Shown here piece after piece: positions 1 through 7,766 of a stretch of 28,800 nt of DNA (within the stretch, counting starts at the first letter, position 1; every line of letters begins with the position of its first letter). The notes beneath the pieces were generated by a model. The model was not told where the DNA came from and made no database searches. It saw nothing but the letters and a program-made list of their open reading frames with translations. The DNA is from Clostridiales bacterium. Lineage in GTDB: Bacteria; Bacillota; Clostridia; Oscillospirales; Butyricicoccaceae. The stretch is taken from NCBI GenBank assembly GCA_019421385.1, contig JAHZFK010000019.1, forward strand, positions 1 through 28,800, written 5' to 3'. Position numbers and translations under genes: made by a program.

Positions 1-913
1 TCTTGGAATGAAAACGGCGCACATCGCCAATTTCAGCCATGAGTTGAGGGCCGAGTGTGGGGCCAACACCAAACATCCCCATCACTATAGGATACTCCGG
101 TAGAGAAGCTGCTAGGGACTGCATCTCCTGCTTGAGAGCAGCTAATGCGGCGGAAGTTGTCTGGAGTTGGGAAATGGCCTGTTCTACCAAAAGTTTTGCC
201 GTATCCGTTTTCGGCATGACACCGAAGTGTCCACAGGCGGAGGCATAAATATCCAGCGCCTTATCCTTGCTGAAATTGTAACCGTGCTTTCTGCACCACT
301 TCTGGTATTTGGCGGTAAATGCTTTCTCAGACAAGCCACAGACGCACTCGCAATGCCAAAAAGCAGCTACAAAGTCCACCCACTTCTCGCTGCCATCGGC
401 GCGGGGCGGACTGGTAAACAGGCGATTTGCGTCTGGGAAAGCGGTGTCCAGTAGGGAGATTAGGTTGTTCTTCAGCATAGTCTGTACTTTGGAATACTGC
501 TGGTACTGTCGGTAGCAGCTTTTCAGCATGAGCCGGGTATTCTCCTCAGGGACATATCTCGGCAGGGTGAGCCAGTGGTCAAGGCCGTAGTTGGCCAGCT
601 TCACGGCATCCTTCTTGTCGGTTTTGGCCCGCCTTAAACTGTTGTTTCCATAGTCATGCACCAGCATTGCGTTGACTACCGAGACATAAAGCCCCGCGCC
701 GTGGAGCAGCCAGGCCACCGGCGCATGGTAATTACCCGTGGATTCCATCACCACACGGGTCTCACCGTCCAAGCTTTTGAGCAGCCCTGCCAGCTCGCTC
801 AGTTCATTGGCGGTGTGAAGCACTTCAAAGGGTGAGATCACCACCTCCCCGAAGGGCCGCATGACAGCAATCATGCTTTTCCCTTTGGAAACATCGATGC
901 CAACGCAGTTCAT
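1..913 (-). CDS. IS110-family transposase (DEDD recombinase), C-terminus cut by window edge
   Basis: Reading leftwards from ATG at 913, an open frame runs off the window edge (304 codons visible). It starts MNCVGIDVSKGKS, the RuvC-like N-terminal domain of IS110 transposases. The four acidic catalytic positions are visible: D7 (GIDVSK), E57 (VVMESTGNYH), D99 and D102 (RAKTDKKDA). The visible end, around GMFGVGPTLGPQLMAEIG, is the beginning of the Tnp_IS116/IS110/IS902 C-terminal domain. The catalytic serine of that domain lies outside the window. GGAGG at about 921-925 precedes the start. IS110 enzymes insert circular element DNA under guidance of a bridge RNA encoded in the element's non-coding end; here that end is the stretch just upstream of the start. 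No frameshift is seen, so the element may be active. Confidence 0.95.
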   Translation of the reverse strand, partial: MNCVGIDVSKGKSMIAVMRPFGEVVISPFEVLHTANELSELAGLLKSLDGETRVVMESTGNYHAPVAWLLHGAGLYVSVVNAMLVHDYGNNSLRRAKTDKKDAVKLANYGLDHWLTLPRYVPEENTRLMLKSCYRQYQQYSKVQTMLKNNLISLLDTAFPDANRLFTSPPRADGSEKWVDFVAAFWHCECVCGLSEKAFTAKYQKWCRKHGYNFSKDKALDIYASACGHFGVMPKTDTAKLLVEQAISQLQTTSAALAALKQEMQSLAASLPEYPIVMGMFGVGPTLGPQLMAEIGDVRRFHSK

Positions 914-924
914 TTACATTCCTC

Positions 925-1115
925 CAATACAAAGAATCTGCAACCGGAATCCATCTTTTCTCGCTGCCGATTCAATCTATTGTGTGACACGAACTCCCCG
1001 GCATCCGGTGGCTCAACCTGCTTAAATCGAACGCCGCAACAAGAGGATGGCTGACAGTCTTTCTGTCGGACTTGTTAGCCCAAGTGAGGTATCGTCAGCC
1101 AGTTGCTCCTCTTAT
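925..1115 (-). ncRNA. Candidate bridge RNA in the non-coding end of the IS110 element
   Basis: Read on the minus strand, this stretch forms a long interrupted hairpin. AAGAGGA (1107-1113 side) pairs with TCCTCTT (1041-1047 side), and GGCTGAC (1094-1100) pairs with GTCAGCC (1049-1055). Above these lies an asymmetric internal loop of 8 and 14 nt, capped by ACTTG/CAAGT (1081-1085 with 1070-1074). A second, weaker helix follows, with CGATT/AATCG closing around CCGG-ATG-CCGG (about 998-1010). Stem, internal loop and apical hairpin upstream of the transposase is the layout known for IS621-type bridge RNAs, whose internal loops carry target and donor guides. The structure is read from the sequence; the assignment is inferred from family and position. 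Confidence 0.55.
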
Positions 1116-1140
1116 TGTAGCTTAGGCACGAGATGGAAAG

Positions 1141-1165
1141 AAAGCCGGACTGGCTGCCCGGCTTT
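1141..1165. other. Hairpin between the IS end and nagB
   Basis: AAAGCCGG (1141-1148) and CCGGCTTT (1158-1165) form an 8-bp stem with a 9-nt loop. The downstream side is only weakly U-rich on either strand, so termination would be inefficient. It may be a remnant terminator of a gene separated from nagB by the insertion, or the hairpin targeted by the element; several IS110 relatives favour palindromic targets. Confidence 0.45.
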
Positions 1166-1201
1166 CCTGTCCAAATTTATTGTAATAGAGAGGTAATGAA
1201 A

Positions 1202-1939
1202 ATGAAAATCATTCGTGCAAAGGATTATAACGATATGAGCCGCAAGGCGGCCAACATCATTTCGGCACAGGTCATCCTCAAGCCGGATTCCGTGCTGGGA
1301 CTTGCCACCGGTTCGTCCCCGATCGGTATTTATGAGCAGCTCATCAAGTGGTACAACAAGGGCGATGTGGATTTCGGCGGCTGCACGACGTTCAATCTGG
1401 ACGAGTATCGCGGCCTGACTGCCGACCATGACCAGAGCTATCACTATTTCATGCATAAGAATTTCTTTGATTCCATCAATGTGCCGGCTGCACGCATCAA
1501 CCTGCCGGACGGTGCACAGATGGACGCGGAGCGCGAGTGCGCCCGTTATGACGAGGCGATCAAGGCAGCCGGCGGCATTGACCTGCAGCTGCTCGGCATG
1601 GGTCTGAACGGCCACATCGGCTTCAACGAGCCGGACGATTACTTCTCCAAGGGCACGCACTGCGTCAACCTGACCGAGTCCACCATCGAGGCCAACAAGC
1701 GCTTCTTTGCGTCTGCGGACGACGTACCGCGTCAGGCTTATACCATGGGCGTACAGACCATCATGCTGGCTCGCCGCATCGTGCTCGTCGTTTCGGGTGA
1801 GAACAAGGCGGATATCGTGCGTGAAGCTTTCTTTGGCCCGGTTACCCCGCGCGTACCGGCGTCCATCCTGCAGCTGCACACCGACGTTTCGGTCGTCGCG
1901 GACGAGGCCGCGCTTTCCAAGAGTCTCGATCTGCTGTAA
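1202..1939 (+). CDS. nagB: Glucosamine-6-phosphate deaminase
   Basis: NagB converts glucosamine-6-phosphate to fructose-6-phosphate and ammonia in the cytoplasm, the last step of amino-sugar catabolism. The protein has 245 residues, normal for the short Firmicutes type. Landmarks are the phosphate-binding LATGSSP (34-40), FNLDEYRGL with catalytic D67, and GLNGHIGFNEP with H138 and E143. ATG 1202 is chosen because GAGAGG (1188-1193) is 8 nt upstream and the product then begins MKIIRAKDY as in the family; ATG 1196 would be only 2 nt from that site. The stop is 15 nt before nagA, so the two genes are co-transcribed. No convincing promoter is visible in the short gap between the IS end and the start. 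Confidence 0.97.
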   Translation: MKIIRAKDYNDMSRKAANIISAQVILKPDSVLGLATGSSPIGIYEQLIKWYNKGDVDFGGCTTFNLDEYRGLTADHDQSYHYFMHKNFFDSINVPAARINLPDGAQMDAERECARYDEAIKAAGGIDLQLLGMGLNGHIGFNEPDDYFSKGTHCVNLTESTIEANKRFFASADDVPRQAYTMGVQTIMLARRIVLVVSGENKADIVREAFFGPVTPRVPASILQLHTDVSVVADEAALSKSLDLL

Positions 1940-1954
1940 GCTGCGTGCGAACGT

Positions 1955-3067
1955 ATGGAGTTTAAAAATCTCAGGATCTATCAACCGGACGGCACCTTCC
2001 GCACGGGCGGGCTGGCGCTTTCAGGCGACCGGATCGCAAGCACGCCGGTGTCGGCGGACGCCTGCGATATGGATGGGCTGTATGCCATCCCCGGGCTGAT
2101 CGATATCCACTTCCACGGCTGCGCGGGCTATGACTTCTGCGACGGAACGGAGCAGGCGATTTCGGCCATTGCGCGCTACCAGGCGGAGCATGGTATTTGC
2201 GCGATTTGTCCGGCGACCATGACCTATCCGGAGGAAAAGCTGTCTGCCGTGATGCAGGCCGCTGCGGCCTACCGCACCGAGCGGTGCGGCGCGGCGCTGG
2301 CGGGTATCACGCTGGAGGGACCGTTTCTGTCCCCCGCCCGCAAGGGCGCACAGAACGGCGCATGGCTGCAAAATCCGAATGCGGGACTGTTCCGCCGCTT
2401 GCAGGAGCAAGCGCAGGGGCTCATCCGCCTGTGTGAAATCGCTCCCGAGCTGCCCGGGGGTCTGGACGTGATCGGGGAGCTGGCGGGGGAGGTGCGCCTG
2501 TCGCTGGCGCACACTGAGGCGGATTATGATACGGCATGTGAAGCGTTCCGGCGCGGCGCGCGTGAGGTTACGCACCTGTTCAACGCCATGCCGCCGCTGA
2601 CCCACCACGAGCCGGGCGTCATTGGCGCAGCACTGGACAACGACGAGGTGGGCGTAGAGCTGATTTCGGACGGTTGCCATGTGCATCCGTCGGCGGTGCG
2701 CGTAGCATTCCGCCTGTTTGAAAACCGGATGATCCTGATTTCGGACAGCATGTCCGCAACCGGTCTGGACGACGGGGTGTATACCCTCGGCGGTCAGGAG
2801 GTGTCTGTGCAGGACGGCCGTGCGACGCTGCACGGCGGCACAACACTGGCCGGTTCGGTTGTAGACCTGTTTGAGTGTATGCGGCGTGCCGTGCAGATGG
2901 GTATTCCGCTGGGGCAGGCGGTGCGTTCGGCATCGACCAACCCGGCGCGTGCCATCGGTATTCAGCATGACTACGGATCGCTGGAACCGGGCAAATTGGC
3001 CAATATCCTTCTGCTCGATGAAGATTTGAATATCAACACGCTGATTTTGCGCGGACAGATCCTGTGA
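1955..3067 (+). CDS. nagA: N-acetylglucosamine-6-phosphate deacetylase
   Basis: NagA hydrolyses GlcNAc-6-phosphate to glucosamine-6-phosphate and acetate, supplying the substrate of NagB encoded upstream. The 370-residue amidohydrolase fold shows the metal and catalytic residues in order: H52 and H54 (DIHFHG), E121 (LEGPF), H186 (LAHTEA), H207 (VTHLFNAM) and D264 (LISDSMSATG). The first metal-site pair HxH is present. The start follows nagB by 15 nt with no strong ribosome site, which points to translational coupling. A strong terminator follows, so nagB-nagA is a two-gene unit in this window. Confidence 0.96.
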   Translation: MEFKNLRIYQPDGTFRTGGLALSGDRIASTPVSADACDMDGLYAIPGLIDIHFHGCAGYDFCDGTEQAISAIARYQAEHGICAICPATMTYPEEKLSAVMQAAAAYRTERCGAALAGITLEGPFLSPARKGAQNGAWLQNPNAGLFRRLQEQAQGLIRLCEIAPELPGGLDVIGELAGEVRLSLAHTEADYDTACEAFRRGAREVTHLFNAMPPLTHHEPGVIGAALDNDEVGVELISDGCHVHPSAVRVAFRLFENRMILISDSMSATGLDDGVYTLGGQEVSVQDGRATLHGGTTLAGSVVDLFECMRRAVQMGIPLGQAVRSASTNPARAIGIQHDYGSLEPGKLANILLLDEDLNINTLILRGQIL

Positions 3068-3080
3068 CAACGTGAAAAAA

Positions 3081-3110
3081 GGGCTTCGGGGATGCTCCCG
3101 AAGCCCTTTT
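3081..3110 (+). terminator. Intrinsic terminator of nagBA
   Basis: GGGCTTCGGG (3081-3090) pairs perfectly with CCCGAAGCCC (3097-3106) around a 6-nt loop, followed by TTTT. A run of six A precedes the stem. Confidence 0.9.
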
Positions 3111-3117
3111 GCGCGCC

Positions 3118-3146
3118 TTGACCGAGGCGGGCGTTTATGCTACGAT
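3118..3146 (+). promoter_or_regulatory. Sigma-A type promoter of the AraC-family gene
   Basis: TTGACC (3118-3123) and TACGAT (3141-3146) are separated by exactly 17 bp and lie 31 bp upstream of the start codon. Confidence 0.65.
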
Positions 3147-3176
3147 AACCATATCCGAATAAGGAGGAAAGGCCGT

Positions 3177-4028
3177 ATGATCCAGTGTTTCGTCAAAAAA
3201 GAATATGCTGCGCCGTTCGGCCTTTTGTGTATGCCGCGTCTGTTTTCGGTCAGTCGGACGGATGAAAAGGCATCCGCCCATCCGCGTGTGATGCATGCGC
3301 ACGATGATCTGGTCGAAGTGGTGCTGGTGCGCGGCGGGGAAAGCCGGTATTATGTAGGCGGCACGCCGTATGACGCGCGCCGCGGCGACCTGTTCATCTT
3401 CAACAGCGGCGTGGTGCATGACGAGCCTTCCGGTCCGGACCAGCCGGTCGCAACGGGCAGTCTGGCGCTGGGCGGCCTTGCCGTCCCCGGCTTGCGAGCC
3501 AATGCGCTGATTGCAGAGGATGCTTCGCCGGTCTGCCATTTGAATGAAACGCAGACCGTGCGGCTGGAACGCCTGTATGACGTGCTGTATGATGAGCTGA
3601 CGGCAGGTAACGACGACGGCGCGCATCACCTGCTGATGGCGGTGCTGTCTTTGGTGCAGCAGTTTCGTGCCGCGGCGGCAGATGGACGCACCGCGGAAGA
3701 AAATGCGTTTGCCCAGCGCATCAAGGACTATATTGATACGCATTTTGTGGAGGAGTTCTCGCTTCAGCAGATGGCGGGTGCGCTGCATGTCAGCCCGTAT
3801 TATCTCGCGCACGTCTGCAAGGAGGCGACCGGATATTCTCCCCTGCAATATGTGCTGCGCCGCCGCATCGGCGAGGCGCAGACCTTGCTGATCACCACCG
3901 ATCTGCCCGTCACGCGGATTGCTGCGCAGGTGGGCTATGACAACCCCAGCCACTTCAATGCCCAGTTTTCCAAGGCGGTTGGTATGTCGCCCCGCACTTT
4001 CCGACGCGAGTATGTGTACCATGCCTGA
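3177..4028 (+). CDS. AraC-family transcriptional regulator with N-terminal cupin domain
   Basis: A 283-residue regulator. The N-terminal half is a cupin-like ligand-binding domain (VMHAHDDLVEVVLVRGG, then YDARRGDLFIFNSGVVHDEP). The C-terminal ~100 residues carry the two helix-turn-helix motifs of AraC proteins, including FSLQQMAGALHVSPYYLAHVCKEATG and the signature VTRIAAQVGYDNPSHFNAQFSKAVGMSPRTFRR. ATG 3177 is set by AAGGAGG (3161-3167) 9 nt upstream, and the cupin alignment begins just after it; an upstream in-frame extension runs through the nagA terminator and is not credible. It is flanked by terminators and so is transcribed alone. Its target is unknown; nagBA on one side and the sugar dehydrogenase on the other are the obvious candidates. 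Confidence 0.92.
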   Translation: MIQCFVKKEYAAPFGLLCMPRLFSVSRTDEKASAHPRVMHAHDDLVEVVLVRGGESRYYVGGTPYDARRGDLFIFNSGVVHDEPSGPDQPVATGSLALGGLAVPGLRANALIAEDASPVCHLNETQTVRLERLYDVLYDELTAGNDDGAHHLLMAVLSLVQQFRAAAADGRTAEENAFAQRIKDYIDTHFVEEFSLQQMAGALHVSPYYLAHVCKEATGYSPLQYVLRRRIGEAQTLLITTDLPVTRIAAQVGYDNPSHFNAQFSKAVGMSPRTFRREYVYHA

Positions 4029-4060
4029 GGGCGACCGCAAGAATTTGAAAGTTTGTCCAA

Positions 4061-4088
4061 ACAGCCGCGCAAATGCGGCTGTTTTTTT
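4061..4088 (+). terminator. Intrinsic terminator after the AraC-family gene
   Basis: ACAGCCGC (4061-4068) pairs with GCGGCTGT (4075-4082) around GCAAAT, followed by seven T. Confidence 0.92.
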
Positions 4089-4204
4089 GCAAACAAATCG
4101 CAAGAATCCGAATGCAAATTTTCGTTTTCAGCGATAAAATAGGTGCATTCCAAAAAGAAGGCGCAAAAAACGCCTGTTTGAGAGTCGAAAAAGGAGAATG
4201 CGGT

Positions 4205-5224
4205 ATGAAAACGGTTAAAGTGGGTTCGGTCGGTCTGGGTCGACTGGGTTATGAACATGCATGCAATCTGGCGACACAGGTGCCGGGCTGCGAACTGGCG
4301 GCGATTTGCGACGTAGATGAGAAGCGCGTTAAGGAAGTTGCGGAGGAACTGGGCGTTCCCTATACCTATACGGATTTTGAAGAGATGTGCAAAAATCCGG
4401 AGTTGGATGCAATTGTGATCGTCTCACCCTCTTTCCTGCACTGTGAGCAGATCGAGATCGCGATGAACCACGGCAAGCATGTGTTCTGTGAGAAGCCACT
4501 CGGCACGGATGTGGCGCAGTGCAAGGGCGCGGAAAAGGTCATTGAAGCACACCCCGAGCTGATCTTCCAGCTGGGCTTCATGCGCCGTTTTGACAAATCC
4601 TACGCCGAAGCCAAGCGCAAGGTCGAAAACGGCGATATCGGCAAGGTGGTGCTGGTGCGTTCGTATACACAGGACCCGCGCTCGACCATCGAGTCCACGC
4701 TCAAGTTTGCGCCGCATTCGGGCGGTCAGTTCCTCGACATGTGCGTGCATGATATCGACCTGATCCGGTGGTTCACTGGCTCGGATGTCAAAAACGTTTG
4801 GGCGATTGGCGGGGCGTTTGAGTTTGATCTGTACAAGGAACTGAACGACGCGGACAACGCCGCTGCGACCCTCCAGATGGACAACGGCGCGATGGGTTTT
4901 GCGTTTGCTAACCGCACGCACGCGGCGGGCAGCAATGTCGAAACCGAGATCATCGGCACGCACGGCACGCTGCGCATCGCAAACGTCGGCGCAAAGAACC
5001 TGCTCAACATTGTCGATGAGCATGGCTCGCGCGAGGAGTACTATCCGGATTTCATGAGCCGCTGGCATGAGGCGTTTGTGGCTGAAATGGTCGCATTCAC
5101 CGGACATGTGCGCAACCACACCAAGCCCACCGACCTGACGGTGTACGACGGCACGGCGGTTTCCGAAGCGGCTTACCGCTGCAAGGAGTCCTTTGAGATG
5201 GGCAAGATGCTGCCGATCCGCTAA
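4205..5224 (+). CDS. Gfo/Idh/MocA-family oxidoreductase, probably inositol 2-dehydrogenase-like
   Basis: This 339-residue NAD(P)-dependent dehydrogenase has an N-terminal Rossmann fold (VGLGRLGYEHA, near residue 10; acidic NAD-ribose position in AICDVDEKR). It carries the family signature EKPLGTD and the catalytic block GGQFLDMCVHDIDLIRW. QLGFMRRFDKSY and RWHEAFVAEM resemble the inositol dehydrogenase IolG, so oxidation of myo- or scyllo-inositol is the leading guess. No other inositol-pathway gene is present, so another polyol or sugar is possible. ATG 4205 follows AAGGAG (4191-4196) by 8 nt. It is transcribed alone, between the AraC terminator and a strong bidirectional terminator; the neighbouring AraC regulator may control it. 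Confidence 0.9.
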   Translation: MKTVKVGSVGLGRLGYEHACNLATQVPGCELAAICDVDEKRVKEVAEELGVPYTYTDFEEMCKNPELDAIVIVSPSFLHCEQIEIAMNHGKHVFCEKPLGTDVAQCKGAEKVIEAHPELIFQLGFMRRFDKSYAEAKRKVENGDIGKVVLVRSYTQDPRSTIESTLKFAPHSGGQFLDMCVHDIDLIRWFTGSDVKNVWAIGGAFEFDLYKELNDADNAAATLQMDNGAMGFAFANRTHAAGSNVETEIIGTHGTLRIANVGAKNLLNIVDEHGSREEYYPDFMSRWHEAFVAEMVAFTGHVRNHTKPTDLTVYDGTAVSEAAYRCKESFEMGKMLPIR

Positions 5225-5228
5225 ACAA

Positions 5229-5262
5229 AAAAGAGGCTTTCCAATCGGAAAGCCTCTTTTTG
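5229..5262. terminator. Bidirectional intrinsic terminator between convergent genes
   Basis: AAAAGAGGCTTTCC (5229-5242) pairs perfectly with GGAAAGCCTCTTTT (5247-5260) around AATC. It has A-rich and T-rich flanks on both sides, so it can end both the oxidoreductase and the SNF transporter transcripts. Confidence 0.92.
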
Positions 5263-5272
5263 TTTGGAGAGA

Positions 5273-6682
5273 TTAAATGGTAAAGATGTGGAACACCTTG
5301 GTTGCCAGCTCGGTGGCAAGGATGACCACCAGCAGGATCGGCGCGATCCAGCGCACCATGACGCGGTGCAGCGCTTCGCGGTGGAACGAGCCTGCGCCTT
5401 CCTTGACCTCGTCCGCGATGACCTTGGTGCCGACCACATGGCCGATCAGGATGCAGGTCAGGAACGCAACGATCGGCATGAGCACCGAGTTGGAGATAAA
5501 GTCGAAGAAGTCGAGGAACTGCATACCGATGATGGTGATGCCAGCCCACGGGCCATAACCCAGACAGGACGGCACGCCGACCAGCAGCACAACCACCGTG
5601 ACGACCAAGGTCGCCGGCGTGCGCTTCAGCGGGGTCTTGTCCATCACGACCGAGACAATGGTCTCCATCAGCGAGATCGAGGAGGTCAGCGCTGCAAACA
5701 GCACCAGCAGGAAAAATACCGCGCCGATGATCGTGCCGAAGTGCATGGATTCAAACACCATCGGCAGCGTGACGAACATCAGGCCCGGGCCGGCATTGAT
5801 CGCGGTCGGGTCGCCGCCGTTGAAGGCGACAACTGCCGGAATGATCATCAGGCCGGCGATAAACGCAAACAGCGTGTCGAATACTTCGATCTGCGTGACC
5901 GAGTGCTCGAGCAGGTTTTCTTTCTGCATGTACGAGCCATAGGTGATCATAATGCCCATTGCCAGTGACATGGAGTAAAACAGCTGGCCGAGTGCGCCGA
6001 GTACGGTCGAGGCGGAGAACTGCGAGAAGTCAGGCAGCAGATAGTATTTCAGACCTGCCATGGCGCCGTCGATGGTCAGCGAGTAGACGGCAACGATCAC
6101 GCTCAGCACCGCGAGCACCGGCATCATGACGCGGCTGGCCTTTTCGATGCCCTTTTCTACGCCGAAAATAACAACGCCGGCGGTCAGCAGAACATAAATC
6201 AAAAACCACGGGGTCGGGCCGCTGAAATCCAGCATGGTGGACGAAATGGAACCGGCGTCAAAACCGATGAACGCGTTAAAATAGTCGCCGCCGTCAGCCG
6301 AGGCCTGCGCGCTGCCGGTCAGGAAAGTGAACAGGTACTTCATGACCCAGCCGCCGATGACGCAGTAATACGGCGTGATGATGACCGGGACGAATGTTGC
6401 GATCCAGCCGAGGAAACCAAACCGTCGGTCGAGCGCCTTATACGCCCCGATACAGGACAGGCGGGTTTTGCGGCCAATGGCGATCTCGGTGATCATCAGC
6501 GCAAAGCCGAACGTGATCGCCAGAATGATATACACCAGCAAGAAAATGCCGCCGCCGTACTGCGCGGCGAGATACGGGAAACGCCAGAGGTTACCCAGAC
6601 CCACTGCAGAACCGGCCGCAGCCAGCACGAAGCCGATGCGGCTGGAAAAGCTGCTTCTTGATTTCTGTTCCATTTTTTGCAA
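5273..6682 (-). CDS. Sodium-dependent transporter of the SNF/NSS family
   Basis: A 469-residue polytopic inner-membrane symporter that couples Na+ entry to uptake of amino acids or related amines. TM1 carries the family signature GFVLAAAGSAVGLGNLWRFPY with the unwound sodium/substrate site, and a second signature region is GGGIFLLVYI. About eleven to twelve hydrophobic segments follow, including the TM6-like SMSLAMGIMITYGSYM. Bacterial members are often tryptophan, tyrosine or leucine transporters; the substrate cannot be read here. The frame opens with TTG (6682), 4 nt from AGGGAG; an ATG three codons later (6673) is an equally plausible start, 13 nt from it. It lies 54 bp after the ArAE-type gene on the same strand and may be co-transcribed with it. 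Confidence 0.93.
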   Translation of the reverse strand: MQKMEQKSRSSFSSRIGFVLAAAGSAVGLGNLWRFPYLAAQYGGGIFLLVYIILAITFGFALMITEIAIGRKTRLSCIGAYKALDRRFGFLGWIATFVPVIITPYYCVIGGWVMKYLFTFLTGSAQASADGGDYFNAFIGFDAGSISSTMLDFSGPTPWFLIYVLLTAGVVIFGVEKGIEKASRVMMPVLAVLSVIVAVYSLTIDGAMAGLKYYLLPDFSQFSASTVLGALGQLFYSMSLAMGIMITYGSYMQKENLLEHSVTQIEVFDTLFAFIAGLMIIPAVVAFNGGDPTAINAGPGLMFVTLPMVFESMHFGTIIGAVFFLLVLFAALTSSISLMETIVSVVMDKTPLKRTPATLVVTVVVLLVGVPSCLGYGPWAGITIIGMQFLDFFDFISNSVLMPIVAFLTCILIGHVVGTKVIADEVKEGAGSFHREALHRVMVRWIAPILLVVILATELATKVFHIFTI

Positions 6683-6736
6683 ACTACTCCCTTACATGTT
6701 TTCTTTCTATTTACTGCCGCCGGGGCGGCGGGAATA

Positions 6737-7630
6737 CTATTCCGAGAGGTTGAATTCACCGAGGAACTGCCATGCACGCAGCAGATTGTCCAGATGGTAG
6801 TTGCCGACCACGTCCGCCGTGCTTTGCGGCATGGCGCACATGCCGTCCGGTACATGCAGGCCGATGTCGCTCAGCCGGATGGCATTTTCAAACGACAGAT
6901 GCCCCTTTTCATCCATCGCGCACAGAGCGGAAAGCTCCTGCCAGATGCTTTGCGCAAGCCGCTCGCAGCCGCGCAAGTAAACCGCCTGCTCGTCGTGTCC
7001 GCGTATGCGGAACAGACGCTGTTTTTCGAAAATGCTCAGCTCGGTTGAGATGCGGTCCAGCTGTTCCCGGAGCGGCGACAGGTCAGGATATCGGCCGTGC
7101 AGCACGCGCTCGCCAACAAAGGCGGGAACCGACCGATGGAACTGCCGCAGCAAATCCGCGATCCGCCGGCTGTTGTTATAAGGCTTGATCGCAACGTTGA
7201 TGACCAGTGCGGTGGCAAGGCCAATGGTGGTGTCCAGCAGGCGGTTGAAGCCATACTGGAATGCATCACCGGCCGGTGACACGCAGATGGAAACGAACAC
7301 GATGCAGGACAGCGGCACGGCGAATTGCAGCCGAAGCCGGACGCACAGCAGAATCAGCATCATCAGCCCCAGCCCGACGCCCAAATAGCGGAACTCGGAA
7401 AACAGACTGACGAACAGCGCGCCGAACCCGGCGCCCAGCAGGATGCCGGTCAGCTGCGTGCGGCAGGTTTCAAAAGCGTCTCCCACCGTGCGGCTCATCG
7501 CACTGATCGCGCCGATGGCGGCGAAAATCAGCGAGGTCGAACCGCGCAGATCGGCGAAAAACAGCGCCAGCGCCACCGCAAGACCGGTTTTAACCGTCCG
7601 CAGTCCGATGTGCGGAACAAAGCGAGCCAA
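6737..7630 (-). CDS. Aromatic acid exporter family (ArAE/FUSC-like) membrane protein
   Basis: A 297-residue protein of the DUF939/ArAE_1 type. The N-terminal ~150 residues hold about five to six membrane segments, starting GLRTVKTGLAVALALFFADL and continuing through GIDA-like loop and LLGAGFGALFVSLF; a soluble, helical C-terminal domain follows. Related proteins are putative exporters of aromatic or other organic acids; the substrate is unknown. The start is TTG at 7630, supported by GGAGGAG 9 nt upstream and a promoter behind it. A GC-rich palindrome (6716-6729) sits just after the stop without a U-tract, so read-through into the SNF transporter gene is likely. Confidence 0.85.
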   Translation of the reverse strand: MARFVPHIGLRTVKTGLAVALALFFADLRGSTSLIFAAIGAISAMSRTVGDAFETCRTQLTGILLGAGFGALFVSLFSEFRYLGVGLGLMMLILLCVRLRLQFAVPLSCIVFVSICVSPAGDAFQYGFNRLLDTTIGLATALVINVAIKPYNNSRRIADLLRQFHRSVPAFVGERVLHGRYPDLSPLREQLDRISTELSIFEKQRLFRIRGHDEQAVYLRGCERLAQSIWQELSALCAMDEKGHLSFENAIRLSDIGLHVPDGMCAMPQSTADVVGNYHLDNLLRAWQFLGEFNLSE

Positions 7631-7664
7631 TGTTTTGTTCTCCTCCGGAATAAAATATGAAGCT

Positions 7665-7693
7665 ATTGTATCACAAAAGCGGCTTTTTCACAA
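7665..7693 (-). promoter_or_regulatory. Promoter of the ArAE-type gene
   Basis: On the minus strand TTGTGA (7688-7693) and TACAAT (7665-7670) are 17 bp apart. The spacer contains the palindrome AAAAGC-C-GCTTTT. It lies back to back with the proC promoter, 6 bp away. Confidence 0.7.
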
Positions 7694-7698
7694 GATAT

Positions 7699-7727
7699 TT
7701 GCAGGGAAAAGCCGGGTATGCTATAAT
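7699..7727 (+). promoter_or_regulatory. Promoter of proC
   Basis: TTGCAG (7699-7704), a 17-bp spacer and consensus TATAAT (7722-7727) preceded by TGC, an extended -10. It lies about 40 bp upstream of the proC start. Confidence 0.8.
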
Positions 7728-7766
7728 TCTTTTAACAGCCTATCAGAATGGAGAGGGGAGCGTTTC

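Larger units (their letters stand above)
1..1130 (-). mobile_element. IS110-family insertion sequence, partial, end near nagB
   Basis: The element comprises the transposase and the ~200-bp non-coding region upstream of it. The other end is outside the window. IS110 elements normally lack clear terminal inverted repeats, so the exact boundary cannot be read from one end. It must lie between the strong hairpin ending at 1113 and the nagB ribosome site at 1188. A separate 8-bp-stem hairpin at 1141-1165 probably belongs to the host and could be the target or an older terminator. Confidence 0.7.

Noticed and set aside
2021..3070. Long minus-strand frame opposite nagA, and similar frames opposite the AraC, ansA, lipase and Sua5 genes
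   Set aside because: These are mirror frames of GC-rich coding DNA, without ribosome sites and full of His, Arg and Gln; the opposite strand carries well-recognised proteins.
5264..5968. Plus-strand frame of 234 codons opposite the SNF transporter
   Set aside because: Very rich in Asp, His, Arg and Gln, no ribosome site, and it begins inside the shared terminator region; it is the shadow of the transporter gene.
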